From contig CAKPLY010000001.1 in the NCBI GenBank assembly GCA_934167825.1, forward strand, positions 1-64,000: 64,000 nt of DNA. Reading direction: 5' to 3'. The position numbers were made by a program, and so were the translations under genes. Positions 52,679 to 61,925 of the stretch are shown piece by piece. Positions within the stretch are counted from its first letter, which is position 1. Each line of letters opens with the position of its first letter. The notes under the pieces were generated by a model, which saw nothing but the letters and a program-made list of their open reading frames with translations, did not search any database and had not been told where the DNA came from. Source of the DNA: an uncultured Bacilli bacterium (lineage in GTDB: Bacteria; Bacillota_I; Bacilli_A; RF39; UBA660).

Positions 52679-53553
52679 ATTTGTTTGATAATTATGAGAT
52701 ATATAAAGATATAAATATAAAGAAATATAATACTTATAGGTTAGATGTTATAGTTAAATATTTAATATTTGTAAGAAATATTAATGAGCTTGTAAGTTTA
52801 ATTAAGATAATAAAATCTAATAATATTAAGTATGTTGTTTTAGGTAATGGAAGTAATGTAATATTTAAAGATAGTTATTATGATGGTGTAGTAATTAAGT
52901 TGGATAAGTTAAATAATATAGAAATTAATGATAATATAGTTAAAGTAGAATCTGGAGTAAGTTTAATTAAGTTATCTAGTTTATGTATAGATAATAACTT
53001 AAAAGGATTAGAATTTGCATATGGAATACCAGGACTTGTTGGAGCATCTACAGCGATGAATGCTGGGGCGTATAATAAAGATATGGCTAGTGTTATAAAA
53101 GAAGTTAAGGTATTAGATAGAGATTTAAATATAGTTACTATGAGTAATAAAGAGTTAAACTTTAAATATAGAGATTCTTTTTTAAAACATAATAAAGATT
53201 ATATATGTTTAGAAGTTACTATGGAGTTAGAAAGAGGAGAAAAAGATACTAGTTTAAGTTTAGTGGAAGAAAGAAGAATAAGAAGAATGGAAAGTCAACC
53301 ACTAGAATATCCTAGTGCAGGAAGTGTATTTAGAAATCCTACTAATATGCATGCTGGAGCGTTGATCGAAGAATGTGGACTTAAAGGATATAGTATTAAT
53401 GGAGCAACTGTAAGCAAAAAACATGCTAACTTTATTATAAATACTGGGGGATGTACAGGAAAAGATATAATAGAATTAATTAATTTAATAAAATGTAAGG
53501 TATATGAAAAATATAATGTTAATTTAATATTAGAACAAGAAATTATAGAATAA
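52675..53553 (+). CDS. murB: UDP-N-acetylenolpyruvoylglucosamine reductase
   Basis: FAD-dependent reductase giving UDP-MurNAc. FAD domain blocks NTYRLDVIVKYLIFV, VVLGNGSNVIFKD, GIPGLVGASTAMNAGAY; then FKYRDSFL and the substrate end with the proton-donor Ser (PSAGSVFRNP), EECGLKGYSINGATVSKKHANFI-type block. It is a type II MurB (~290 residues). Translationally coupled to murG and followed by ftsQ. Confidence 0.95.
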   Translation: MNLFDNYEIYKDINIKKYNTYRLDVIVKYLIFVRNINELVSLIKIIKSNNIKYVVLGNGSNVIFKDSYYDGVVIKLDKLNNIEINDNIVKVESGVSLIKLSSLCIDNNLKGLEFAYGIPGLVGASTAMNAGAYNKDMASVIKEVKVLDRDLNIVTMSNKELNFKYRDSFLKHNKDYICLEVTMELERGEKDTSLSLVEERRIRRMESQPLEYPSAGSVFRNPTNMHAGALIEECGLKGYSINGATVSKKHANFIINTGGCTGKDIIELINLIKCKVYEKYNVNLILEQEIIE

Positions 53554-53569
53554 AGAGGAGTTTTAAGAA

Positions 53570-54256
53570 ATGACTGAGGCAAAAAAGATAAGAGTAAAGG
53601 TAAAAAGAAGAAAACTAAAACTTAAGAATATATTTTTAGCACTTTTAATAGTTATATTATTTAGTGGTTTAGTATATTTATTTATTAATATAAAGATAAA
53701 GAATATATATGTAATAGATAATAAAATAGTTAGTGATAAAGAAATAATTTATGCCTCAAAATTAAATGATTATCCACCACTACTTAAGATTAGTAAAAAG
53801 AAAATTAAGAATTCAGTTATTTCTAATATTCCATATATAAAAGATATTACTATAAGGAAGTATCCATTTAAGGTATATATTTATGTTATAGAGCATAAAG
53901 TAATAGCATTATATAATGATAAGGTTTTATTAGATAATGGTAGTTTAGTAGACAATACTTATGATTTAAGAGATTATCCAATACTTATTAGTGATATATC
54001 TATAGTTAAGGATAATTTTATATATTATTTTAATAAGGTAGATAATGATATAATTACTAAGATATCACAGATAGAATATGTACCAAATGATGTAGATAAA
54101 GAGAGATTTTTACTATATATGAATGATGGTAATAGTGTATATATTACACTTACTAAGATAGATAAGTTAAATAAGTATATGAAGATTATTAGTACTTTAG
54201 ATGGTAAGAATGGAATAATATATTTAGACTCAGGAGATTATATAGAATTAAAATAA
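53570..54256 (+). CDS. ftsQ: Cell division protein FtsQ/DivIB
   Basis: 228 residues. A basic cytoplasmic tail (RVKVKRRKLKLKN), one membrane helix (IFLALLIVILFSGLVYLFIN), then a POTRA domain (IKNIYVIDNKIVSDKEIIYA) and the FtsQ beta domain (YPFKVYIYVIEHKVIALY, LLDNGSLVDNTY). It links the divisome to wall synthesis. Order after murG-murB is typical. Ribosome binding site AAGAGGAG. Confidence 0.88.
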   Translation: MTEAKKIRVKVKRRKLKLKNIFLALLIVILFSGLVYLFINIKIKNIYVIDNKIVSDKEIIYASKLNDYPPLLKISKKKIKNSVISNIPYIKDITIRKYPFKVYIYVIEHKVIALYNDKVLLDNGSLVDNTYDLRDYPILISDISIVKDNFIYYFNKVDNDIITKISQIEYVPNDVDKERFLLYMNDGNSVYITLTKIDKLNKYMKIISTLDGKNGIIYLDSGDYIELK

Positions 54257-54291
54257 AGAAATTATTATAAAGTACTTTCTTTTTTTTTATA
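54253..54291 (+). terminator. Terminator of the murG-murB-ftsQ unit
   Basis: AAAGAAA pairs with TTTCTTT, followed by a run of T. Confidence 0.6.
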
Positions 54292-54334
54292 GTTTTGATA
54301 TAATTAGATATGTAGAGTAACGAAAGGAGTATAT

Positions 54335-54913
54335 ATGAAAAGGGTATTAGGAGATAATAAACGTTCATTAATTACTATTTTTGGTGTTGTTTTACTGATA
54401 GTTATTGTTGCTGGAGTTACTTATGCTTTATTTGAAGCAAATGCTAATAAGGAAGATGCAGTTTCTGGAGATACTTGTTTTTCTATTAAGTACACTAAGG
54501 GGCAAAATATAAGTGGAGAATTAGAAATGGGTGCAAGTTATACTACTGGTAAGAGTACAGATATAGTTATTGGTTTAGATAATTCAAGTAGTAATGCTAA
54601 TAGATGTAGTAATATTATTGGTAAGGGAACGATATATTTAACTACTACTAGTTCTAATTTAGACTATACTAAAACTAATATTCCTTTAAGATATAGTGTT
54701 GTTGTAGGGTCTACAGTTAAAGCAACTGGTGCAATTAATGGAACAGAAAATCAAGTATTATATGAAAACTTTGATGTTACTGCGACTAGTGTTACATATA
54801 AGGTGTACATTTGGTATGATCAAAGTAAAGATGATATTAATGATTTTAGCGATATAACATTTGCTGGATATATACATGCAAGTGTAGTAGGTAAATCTAC
54901 AATAACAAGTTAA
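54335..54913 (+). CDS. Secreted TasA/camelysin-like or pilin-like surface protein
   Basis: 192 residues. An N-terminal hydrophobic segment (LITIFGVVLLIVIVAGVTYA) ends in TYALFEANAN, like the cleavage region of SipW-processed TasA or camelysin-type proteins. The rest is a beta-rich domain with Cys (DTCFSIKYTK and NRCSNIIG) that may form a disulfide, and many Ser/Thr. Exact family unsure. It has a good ribosome binding site (GAAAGGAG) and is followed by the WXG100-like genes, so the cluster is devoted to exported proteins. Confidence 0.55.
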   Translation: MKRVLGDNKRSLITIFGVVLLIVIVAGVTYALFEANANKEDAVSGDTCFSIKYTKGQNISGELEMGASYTTGKSTDIVIGLDNSSSNANRCSNIIGKGTIYLTTTSSNLDYTKTNIPLRYSVVVGSTVKATGAINGTENQVLYENFDVTATSVTYKVYIWYDQSKDDINDFSDITFAGYIHASVVGKSTITS

Positions 54914-54940
54914 TAGATAATAAGAAAGTGGGTAATATAT

Positions 54941-55900
54941 ATGACAAATATTAATGTTGAAGTTGGAGAGTTAATGAGACTTAGTTCTAGAAGTGAAGAA
55001 TTAAATAGTGATATATCAAGTACTTTTAATGGAATAAATAATGTGCTTGATAACATATCTGGAATAGTTAGATCTGATACTCTAACAGGTGCTAATGATA
55101 TACAAAAAGATGGGGTTAATACCTTAATGGTAAGAATAGATGAAAACTTAAGAAATATTAAGATATTCTTAGATAATCAAATTAAGAATTATACTGTGTC
55201 AGTAGAAGATGCACTTAATTCTTTGAATACACTTATTGCAGCGATAAATGGTGCTTATGGAGCAAATAGTGGAAAGAGTTATACTAGTTTTACTGCTAAT
55301 AAATCTACAAGTGATAATGTTAGTGTAGAGTCTAGTGTTCAAGGTAAGAAGGTAGAAACTAATTCTTCAACTACATCTACAGAAAAGAATTATACAGTTA
55401 GTAGTACACCTTATAATGCTAATACTAGTATAAATGCTGTTAATCCGGATGCTAAAACTTCTAGTGATAATATGAATAAAAATCTTGATGCTCTTGGTAC
55501 ATGGGATAATGTATCTGGTACATATGATTTCTTCAAAGAAAAGGGGTTAACTGATGAACAAATTGCAGGTATTATGGGTAATGCATACGCTGAAAGTAAA
55601 TTTAAGCTCGATGCAAAAAATCCTAATTCTTCTGCAACAGGTATATTTCAATGGTTGAATGGTAGACAACCTAGTGATTGGAGTTTAAATGGACAACTTG
55701 AACATGCTTGGAATGAAATAGCAAATACTAGATATAATGGTAAAGTAATAAGCAAGTTACAAGAATGTACTACTCCTAGTGATGCTGCTTATTCTTTTGC
55801 AAAGTGGTTCGAAGGATATACTGAAAATGTTTCAACGAGACAAAGTTATGCTGAAGCGTTTTATGACTATATAAAAGATAGAAATGGTGTTAAAGGTTAA
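54941..55900 (+). CDS. WXG100-like domain fused to a phage-tail-type lysozyme
   Basis: 319 residues with no signal peptide. Residues 1-105 form a helical hairpin of WXG100/ESX size (ISSTFNGINNVLDNISGIVR, TLTGANDIQKDGVNTLM, LRNIKIFLDNQIKNY). A Ser/Thr/Asn linker leads to a C-terminal domain (~190-319) like phage tail lysozymes: YDFFKEKGLTDEQIAGIMGN, AYAESKFKLDAKNPNSSATG with a likely catalytic Glu, IFQWLNGRQ. This suggests a peptidoglycan-cleaving substrate of a type VII-like secretion system. The central WxG is not obvious, so the WXG100 label is by length, fold and the adjoining paralogue. Confidence 0.65.
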   Translation: MTNINVEVGELMRLSSRSEELNSDISSTFNGINNVLDNISGIVRSDTLTGANDIQKDGVNTLMVRIDENLRNIKIFLDNQIKNYTVSVEDALNSLNTLIAAINGAYGANSGKSYTSFTANKSTSDNVSVESSVQGKKVETNSSTTSTEKNYTVSSTPYNANTSINAVNPDAKTSSDNMNKNLDALGTWDNVSGTYDFFKEKGLTDEQIAGIMGNAYAESKFKLDAKNPNSSATGIFQWLNGRQPSDWSLNGQLEHAWNEIANTRYNGKVISKLQECTTPSDAAYSFAKWFEGYTENVSTRQSYAEAFYDYIKDRNGVKG

Positions 55901-55921
55901 TAAAAATAAGGTAGGTGGAAT

Positions 55922-56257
55922 ATGGCAAATATTAATGTTGAAATTGGAGAGCTAATAAGACTTAGTTCTAGGAGTGAAGATATTAATAGTGATATTAAGA
56001 GTACTTTTAATGGGATAAATAATGTACTTGATAATATAACTAGTATAGTTAGATCTGATACTTTAACGGGTGCTAATCAAATGCAAAAAGAAAATGTTAA
56101 TTCTTTAATGACAAGTATTGATAGTAATTTAAATAATATTAAGATGTTTTTAGATAATCAAATTAAGAATTATACAGTTTCAGTAGATGATGCATTAGAT
56201 TCATTAAATAGATTAATTATGTCAATTAATTCAGCGTATGGTGGTATTAATAATTAA
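55922..56257 (+). CDS. Short WXG100-like protein, paralogue of the preceding N-terminus
   Basis: 111 residues, about 75 % identical to the first 110 residues of the preceding protein (INVE-GEL-RLSSRSE, IVRSDTLTGAN, MFLDNQIKNYTVSVDDAL) and ending where that protein's lysozyme linker begins. A partner for a hetero- or homodimeric ESX-type complex is plausible. No signal peptide. Ribosome binding site GGTAGGTGG. No secretion ATPase is in the window. Confidence 0.65.
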   Translation: MANINVEIGELIRLSSRSEDINSDIKSTFNGINNVLDNITSIVRSDTLTGANQMQKENVNSLMTSIDSNLNNIKMFLDNQIKNYTVSVDDALDSLNRLIMSINSAYGGINN

Positions 56258-56274
56258 AAATAGTTATATAGTAC

Positions 56275-56303
56275 TTGCAATATAGAAAAACGTGTGATAT
56301 TAT
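56275..56303 (+). promoter_or_regulatory. Promoter of the T-box leader
   Basis: TTGCAA, 17-base spacer, TATTAT; predicted start near 56310. Confidence 0.6.
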
Positions 56304-56309
56304 ATTTAC

Positions 56310-56512
56310 AAAACTTATAAAAGATTAAGTAAGTTAATATTTATTTTATAGAGAGTTTGTGGGTGGTGAAAGCAAATAATAAAGTTAACTGAATGCTACT
56401 TTTAGATATGTGTAGTAATAACTACCGGATGATTCCGTTATAAAAAATAAGTAAAAATAAGGTGGTACCACGATTAATAATCGTCCTTTGTGTGTGCCAT
56501 CTTTTTATATTA
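56310..56512 (+). promoter_or_regulatory. T-box riboswitch (alanine) controlling the kinase-alaS operon
   Basis: Stem I region with GGTGGTGAAAGC, specifier area TGAATGCTAC (GCT, Ala, at 56395-56397), and the T-box AAGGTGGTACCACG (56459-56472) with TCGTCCTTT closing the antiterminator. The alternative terminator pairs AAGGTGGTAC with GTGCCATCTT followed by T (to 56506). Uncharged tRNA-Ala should stabilise the antiterminator. Specifier reading agrees with alaS two genes downstream. Confidence 0.9.
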
Positions 56513-56535
56513 AATAAAGAAGGAGAGATAAAATT

Positions 56536-57087
56536 ATGAACAAATTAATAGCAATAGTAGGAATGTGTGGAAGTGGAAAAAGCGTAGCGTGTGACAAGTT
56601 AGTTAGTATGGGGTATAACAAAATATACTTTGGAGGAGTTACAATGGATTGTCTTAAGGAAAAGGGACTTGAAATTAACCCTGAAAATGAGAAAATGATG
56701 CGAGAGAAGTTACGTGAAGATTTAGGTATGGGAGCATTTGCGATAATTCTTTTACCTAAGATTGAAGAAGCGGTAAAAAAGGGAGATACTGTACTAGATG
56801 GTGTATATTCTTATGATGAAGTAAAAATATTAAAAGATAAATTTGCTAATCTTAAGATAGTTGCAGTAGTATGTGATAAAAAGACAAGATATGGAAGATT
56901 AAAGGTAAGAAGTATTAGACCACTTACAGAAGAAGAAGCAGAGAAAAGAGATGTTAGTGAGGTAGAAAATATTAAGAAGGCTCCTCCAATTGCTTTAGCA
57001 GATTATTATATAGATAATAATGGTACAGTGGAAGAATATAATAAGAGAATACTTGAAATACTTGATGATATAGGAAGTGATAAATAA
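56536..57087 (+). CDS. P-loop nucleoside/nucleotide kinase-like protein
   Basis: 183 residues. P-loop IVGMCGSGKSVACDKL near the start, then LREDLGMGAFAIILLPKI, VLDGVYSYDEVKILKDKF and a lid-like RYGRLKVRSIRPLTEEEAEKR, like dephospho-CoA kinase or adenylate-kinase relatives (AAA_18-like). The true substrate is unknown. It is the first gene behind an alanine T-box and ends one base into alaS, so it is made when tRNA-Ala is uncharged. Ribosome binding site GAAGGAGAG. Confidence 0.75.
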   Translation: MNKLIAIVGMCGSGKSVACDKLVSMGYNKIYFGGVTMDCLKEKGLEINPENEKMMREKLREDLGMGAFAIILLPKIEEAVKKGDTVLDGVYSYDEVKILKDKFANLKIVAVVCDKKTRYGRLKVRSIRPLTEEEAEKRDVSEVENIKKAPPIALADYYIDNNGTVEEYNKRILEILDDIGSDK

Positions 57088-59777
57088 TGAAGAAATTAAC
57101 TGGGGAAGAGATAATTAATACATTTTTAAATTATTTTAAGGAACATGGGCATAAGGTTATAGAATCTGCACCACTAATACCTAAGGATGATCCTAGTGTT
57201 TTATGGATTAATGCTGGTGTTACACCTTTAAAAAAATATTTTGATGGTAGTGTTGTTCCAGAAAATAGAAGGATGGTTGGAGTACAAAAATGTATAAGAA
57301 CGGGAGATATTGAAAGTGTTGGTAAGACTGCAAGACATCATACTTTCTTTCAAATGTTAGGTAACTTTAGTGTAGGAGATTATTTTAAGGATGAAGCAAT
57401 TAGTATGTCATATGAGTTATTAACTAGTCCTAAATATTTTGGGTTTGATAAAGATAAACTATATGTTACAGTGTATCCAACTGATGAAGAAGCTTATAAT
57501 AAATGGTTAAGTCTTGGAGTAGATAAATCGCATATAATAAAACTAGAAAATAATTTTTGGGAGATAGGTGAAGGACCTAGTGGACCAGATAGTGAGATAT
57601 TTTATGATCGTGGAGAAAAATACGATAAGGATAATCTAGGTATTAAATTACTTCAAGAGGAAATAGAAAATGATAGGTATATAGAGATATGGAATAATGT
57701 ATTTAGTCAATATAATGCTGTTATGGGTGTACCAAGAAGTGAATATAAGGAACTTCCTAGTAAGAATATAGATACTGGTATGGGAGTAGAGAGAATGGCA
57801 TGTATTATGCAAGAAGTAGAAACTAACTATGAAACAGATTTATTTATTCCTATAATTAAGAAAATAGAAGAGATATCTATGAGAGAATATCATGGAGATA
57901 TGGAGTTTAAAGTTATAGCAGATCATATTAGAACACTAGTATTTGCCTTAAGTGATGGTGCAACATTCTCTAACTATGGAAGAGGTTATGTACTTAGAAG
58001 ACTTCTTAGAAGAAGCGTTAGAATGGGTAAGAAGTTAGGAATAAGTAAGAATTTCTTAAGTGATTTGGTAGATACTGTTGTTAGTATTTATGTTACTACA
58101 TATAGAAATTTAAGTAATAATATAAAAGAAATAAAAGATGTTATTACTAAGGAAGAAGAATTATTTAAACGTACTTTACTTTCTGGAGAGAAAAGGTTAG
58201 AAGAACTTCTTAATAGTGATGATAAGGTTATTAGTGGACTTGATGCATATAAGTTATATGATACTTATGGATTTCCTGTTGAGTTAACTATAGAGATTGC
58301 TTTAGAAAAAGGTAAGACTGTAGATAAAGATGGATTTGATAAGTATATGGAAGAAGGAAAAATTTTAGCAAGAAATAATAGAAAAGAAGATAGTAGTATG
58401 CATATACAAAATGAGTTATTACTTAACTACAAGAAAGATAGCGATTTTGTTGGGTATAACTACTTAGAGTGTGCTAGTACTATTATTGATATTATTAAAG
58501 ATAATACTTTTGTTAATGAACTTAATGATTTTGGGTATATAGTACTTGATAAGACACCTTTTTATGCTACTAGCGGGGGACAAATATATGATACTGGTAC
58601 TATAACTGAAAGAGGAGTATTAGCAGAAGTTACTGAGGTAGTTAAGGCTCCTAATAAACAACATTTAATGTATGTTCATGTTAAAAATGGTAGTTTAAAA
58701 GTAGGAGACGTTGTTACTTCTTCAGTAGATAAATCAAGAAGATTTAATATTATGAAGAATCATAGTAGTGTTCATTTACTTCAAAAGACATTACAAGAAT
58801 TACTTTCTTCAAACGTACATCAGGCAGGTTCTAGTGTTACAGAAGATAGTTTTAGATTTGACTTTATATATCAAGGTAAACTTAGTGATGAATTAATACT
58901 TGATGTTGAAAAAAGAGTTAATGAAAGAGTTAATGAAGGGGTAGATACTAAGATAGAGACAATGAGTTTAGAAGAAGCAACTAAAAAGAATGCTATGGCT
59001 TTATTTGAAGATAAATATGGTAGTGTTGTTAGAGTTGTTACTTTAGGAGATTCTGTTGAACTTTGTGCAGGAACTCATGTTAAGAATACTAAAGATATTA
59101 AAAGGATTGCTATATTATCTGTAGAAAATAAGGGAAGTAATACTTATAGAATTACTGGTGCTACTGATAAGTTTATAGGTAAGATGTTATCTATAGAGAT
59201 TAAACCATATAGAGATGAGATTACTAAATTATTAGAAAAAGCTAAAAGGATTATGGTTGACGCTAAAGAACTTGGAATAGAATTAGAGTTTGATTTTAGT
59301 GTTGATTTTGATGAATTAGATAGTTATAAAGATGTTATTGATATTAAAAATAATCTTAATACTTTAAAAGATAAAGTTAAAGAATTAGAAAAGTTATATA
59401 ATGAAAAGAAAGTATTAACTAGTATTAAGGATTTGAGTGCATTTACTGATAGTAAAATAATGATTAATGATGTTAATACTATTGTAGCAATTACTGATAA
59501 TTATGAAGGTAATATACTAAAACAAATAACTGATGAGTTAGCAAATAAATATGATAAGTACTTTATATTACTTGCAAACACTAAAGGTAATAATGTAAAC
59601 TTTATATGTAAGAGTAATTATGATAAGGTAAATGTTGGTTCTGTTATTAGAGAACTTAGTCAAAAATGTCTTGGCAATGGTGGAGGAAATAAAAACTTTG
59701 CACAAGGTGGAGGAACAGATATTACAAATCTTGGTGCTAACTTACAAGATATTAAAGAGTATTTAAGAAATTTATAA
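57087..59777 (+). CDS. alaS: Alanyl-tRNA synthetase
   Basis: Class II synthetase of 896 residues. Motifs: FLNYFKEHGHKVIESAPLIP, DPSVLWINAGVTPLKKYF, GVQKCIRTGDIE, RHHTFFQMLGNFSVGDYF; tRNA-recognition helices; an editing domain with zinc ligands intact (HSSVHLLQKTL and CAGTHVKN); and the C-Ala domain ending with GGGNKNFAQGGGTD. Regulated by the T-box upstream of the kinase gene. Confidence 0.97.
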   Translation: MKKLTGEEIINTFLNYFKEHGHKVIESAPLIPKDDPSVLWINAGVTPLKKYFDGSVVPENRRMVGVQKCIRTGDIESVGKTARHHTFFQMLGNFSVGDYFKDEAISMSYELLTSPKYFGFDKDKLYVTVYPTDEEAYNKWLSLGVDKSHIIKLENNFWEIGEGPSGPDSEIFYDRGEKYDKDNLGIKLLQEEIENDRYIEIWNNVFSQYNAVMGVPRSEYKELPSKNIDTGMGVERMACIMQEVETNYETDLFIPIIKKIEEISMREYHGDMEFKVIADHIRTLVFALSDGATFSNYGRGYVLRRLLRRSVRMGKKLGISKNFLSDLVDTVVSIYVTTYRNLSNNIKEIKDVITKEEELFKRTLLSGEKRLEELLNSDDKVISGLDAYKLYDTYGFPVELTIEIALEKGKTVDKDGFDKYMEEGKILARNNRKEDSSMHIQNELLLNYKKDSDFVGYNYLECASTIIDIIKDNTFVNELNDFGYIVLDKTPFYATSGGQIYDTGTITERGVLAEVTEVVKAPNKQHLMYVHVKNGSLKVGDVVTSSVDKSRRFNIMKNHSSVHLLQKTLQELLSSNVHQAGSSVTEDSFRFDFIYQGKLSDELILDVEKRVNERVNEGVDTKIETMSLEEATKKNAMALFEDKYGSVVRVVTLGDSVELCAGTHVKNTKDIKRIAILSVENKGSNTYRITGATDKFIGKMLSIEIKPYRDEITKLLEKAKRIMVDAKELGIELEFDFSVDFDELDSYKDVIDIKNNLNTLKDKVKELEKLYNEKKVLTSIKDLSAFTDSKIMINDVNTIVAITDNYEGNILKQITDELANKYDKYFILLANTKGNNVNFICKSNYDKVNVGSVIRELSQKCLGNGGGNKNFAQGGGTDITNLGANLQDIKEYLRNL

Positions 59778-59783
59778 TTAATG

Positions 59784-59811
59784 ATAAAGTAGATATTTAT
59801 GTCTACTTTTA
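59784..59811 (+). terminator. alaS terminator
   Basis: AAAGTAGA pairs with TCTACTTT across TATTTATG, followed by TACTTT. Confidence 0.6.
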
Positions 59812-59845
59812 CTTTGGTATAGTGGTGTTTTCTTACTTATATTTG

Positions 59846-59874
59846 TTGATTTTATGCATAATCTATTGTATAAT
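59846..59874 (+). promoter_or_regulatory. Transketolase promoter
   Basis: TTGATT, 17-base spacer, TATAAT. It lies across the in-frame upstream ATG at 59854 and supports the start at 59899. Confidence 0.65.
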
Positions 59875-59898
59875 ATAGTTAAAGAAGGTAGGTTTTAT

Positions 59899-61875
59899 AT
59901 GTCTAAATTAAATGAAAACAAAATTAAAGATATTATTAGTGTGTTATCTTTAGATATGATAGATAATGCAGGTAGTGGTCATCCAGGTATAGCGCTTAGT
60001 ATTTCACCAATTTTATATACTTTATTTACTCATATATTAAATGTTGATAATGAAAAAACTGATTTTCCAAATAGAGATAGATTTGTTTTATCTTCGGGGC
60101 ATGGTTCTTCAGCATTATATTCTGCACTTTCTATTTGTTATAATACTTATGATATAAACGATCTTAAGACTTATAGAAGAATAAATAGTGTATGTAAGGG
60201 ACATCCTGAACTAGATATAGAACATAGAATTGAAACTACTACGGGAATGTTAGGACAAGGTATTGCTAATGCTGTTGGTATGGCGATTGCAGAAAAGTAT
60301 TTAAGTGCTAAATTTAATAGTAAGAAGAATATATTATTTGATTATAAAGTATATTGTTTATGTGGTGAAGGAGACTTAATGGAAGGAATAAGTTATGAAG
60401 CAACTTCACTTGCAGGTAGTTTGAATTTAGATAACTTAGTAATTATATATGATGCAAATAATATTACAATGGACGGAGATATTACTAATACTTTTAACGA
60501 GAGTGTTATTGAGCGTTTTGAAGCAATGGAGTTTGAAGTACTTGAAGTAAAAGATGGTAATAATATAAAAGAGTTAAAGAATGTCTTAGAAAAAGCAAGT
60601 AAGAGTAAGAAGCCTGTTTTAGTAGGAGTAAATACTGTATTAGGTAGATATTCAAAATATGAAAATACAAGTAAAGTACATTCAGGACCACTTGATAAAG
60701 ATGATTTAACTAATATTAAAGAGAAGTTAAAGTTACCATTAGAATCTTTTACATATGATAAAGATGAAGTAGAAGTTTTAAGAAATTATATAAAAGAAAG
60801 AAATGCTGCAAGATATAGTAAATGGTATTTAGAGTATGAAAAATATAAAGATACTCATACTGATGAAGAAGTAGAAGTATTAGATAATGTAATTCGTGGA
60901 GAAGATATAATACTACAATTAGATAAGGTAGTAGATACTTCAAAGTTATTTGTGGATAAGACTATGAGAGATATTAATTATCAAATTATGAATGTAATAA
61001 ATGCTTTTGTTCCTTTATTTATGGGTGGATCTGCAGATATGGTTAGTTCTACTAAAACATATTTAAAACATCAAGGCGATTTTACTAAAGATAATTATAT
61101 TGGTAAGAATATTGCTTTTGGAGTAAGAGAACATGCTATGGGTGGAATACTTAATGGTATGGCTTTATCTAATTTAAGAGTGTTTGGGTCAACTCATTTA
61201 GCATTTTCTAATTATATGATACCTACTATTAGATGTTCTGCAATGATGAATTTACCAGTTACTTATATATTTACTCATGATAATTTTACTATAGGAAGTG
61301 ATGGTGTTACTCATCAACCTATTGAACAGTTAACAATGTTACGTAGTATTCCTAATTTAACAGTATATAGACCTGCGGATTATAAGGAACTTATAGGAAG
61401 CTGGAACTTGATATTAACAAGTGGTAAACCTAGTGTTTTAGTGCTTCCTAAAGAACACACTGATACTTTAGAACATACTAGTATTAAGGGTGTTAAGTAT
61501 GGTGGGTATATTGTTAGTGAAGTTAAGAGTAAGTTAGATTTAATACTTTTATCTTCTGGGGAAGAATTATCACTTGCGATGAAATTAAAAGATGAACTTC
61601 TTAAAAGTTTTATTGAAGCAAGAGTAGTAAGTGTTCCTAATTTAAATATATTTATAAAACAAGAAAAAGGTTATATTGAACAAGTTTTACCTAAAGGATA
61701 TAAAAAGATGGTATTAGAGTTTTCTAATGATCCTAATTATTTTAGATTTGTAAATAAGGATGAAGATTTTATTGGTGTTAATAAATATTTAAAGAGTGGT
61801 ACTAAAGAAGAATTAATGAAAGAATATGAGTTTGATATACCAAGTTTAGTTATAAAGATAAAGAATAGTTTATAA
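59899..61875 (+). CDS. tkt: Transketolase
   Basis: Thiamine-diphosphate enzyme moving two-carbon units in the pentose phosphate pathway. About 658 residues. N-terminal NAGSGHPGIALSISPILYTL, SSGHGSSALYSAL, GMLGQGIANAVGMAIAEK, the ThDP motif CGEGDLMEGISYEATSLAG ending in YDANNITMDG; then the Pyr domain (AFGVREHAMGGILNGMA, THDNFTIGSDGVTHQPIEQL). All key blocks are present. Start chosen at 59899 with GAAGGTAGG; the upstream ATG would precede transcription start. Confidence 0.95.
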   Translation: MSKLNENKIKDIISVLSLDMIDNAGSGHPGIALSISPILYTLFTHILNVDNEKTDFPNRDRFVLSSGHGSSALYSALSICYNTYDINDLKTYRRINSVCKGHPELDIEHRIETTTGMLGQGIANAVGMAIAEKYLSAKFNSKKNILFDYKVYCLCGEGDLMEGISYEATSLAGSLNLDNLVIIYDANNITMDGDITNTFNESVIERFEAMEFEVLEVKDGNNIKELKNVLEKASKSKKPVLVGVNTVLGRYSKYENTSKVHSGPLDKDDLTNIKEKLKLPLESFTYDKDEVEVLRNYIKERNAARYSKWYLEYEKYKDTHTDEEVEVLDNVIRGEDIILQLDKVVDTSKLFVDKTMRDINYQIMNVINAFVPLFMGGSADMVSSTKTYLKHQGDFTKDNYIGKNIAFGVREHAMGGILNGMALSNLRVFGSTHLAFSNYMIPTIRCSAMMNLPVTYIFTHDNFTIGSDGVTHQPIEQLTMLRSIPNLTVYRPADYKELIGSWNLILTSGKPSVLVLPKEHTDTLEHTSIKGVKYGGYIVSEVKSKLDLILLSSGEELSLAMKLKDELLKSFIEARVVSVPNLNIFIKQEKGYIEQVLPKGYKKMVLEFSNDPNYFRFVNKDEDFIGVNKYLKSGTKEELMKEYEFDIPSLVIKIKNSL

Positions 61876-61925
61876 TTCGACATAATACTATATATAAATA
61901 CTCTATAATTAATAGTGGTGATATT

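Noticed and set aside
55922..56257. The short WXG100-like gene as a truncated pseudogene of its neighbour
   Set aside because: It has its own ribosome binding site, ends cleanly at a domain border and its differences keep the reading frame.
3048..61875. Mollicute-type code with TGA as Trp
   Set aside because: Trp is always TGG in recognised proteins and TGA ends several genes at the expected length (dnaG, murG, the RNB gene).
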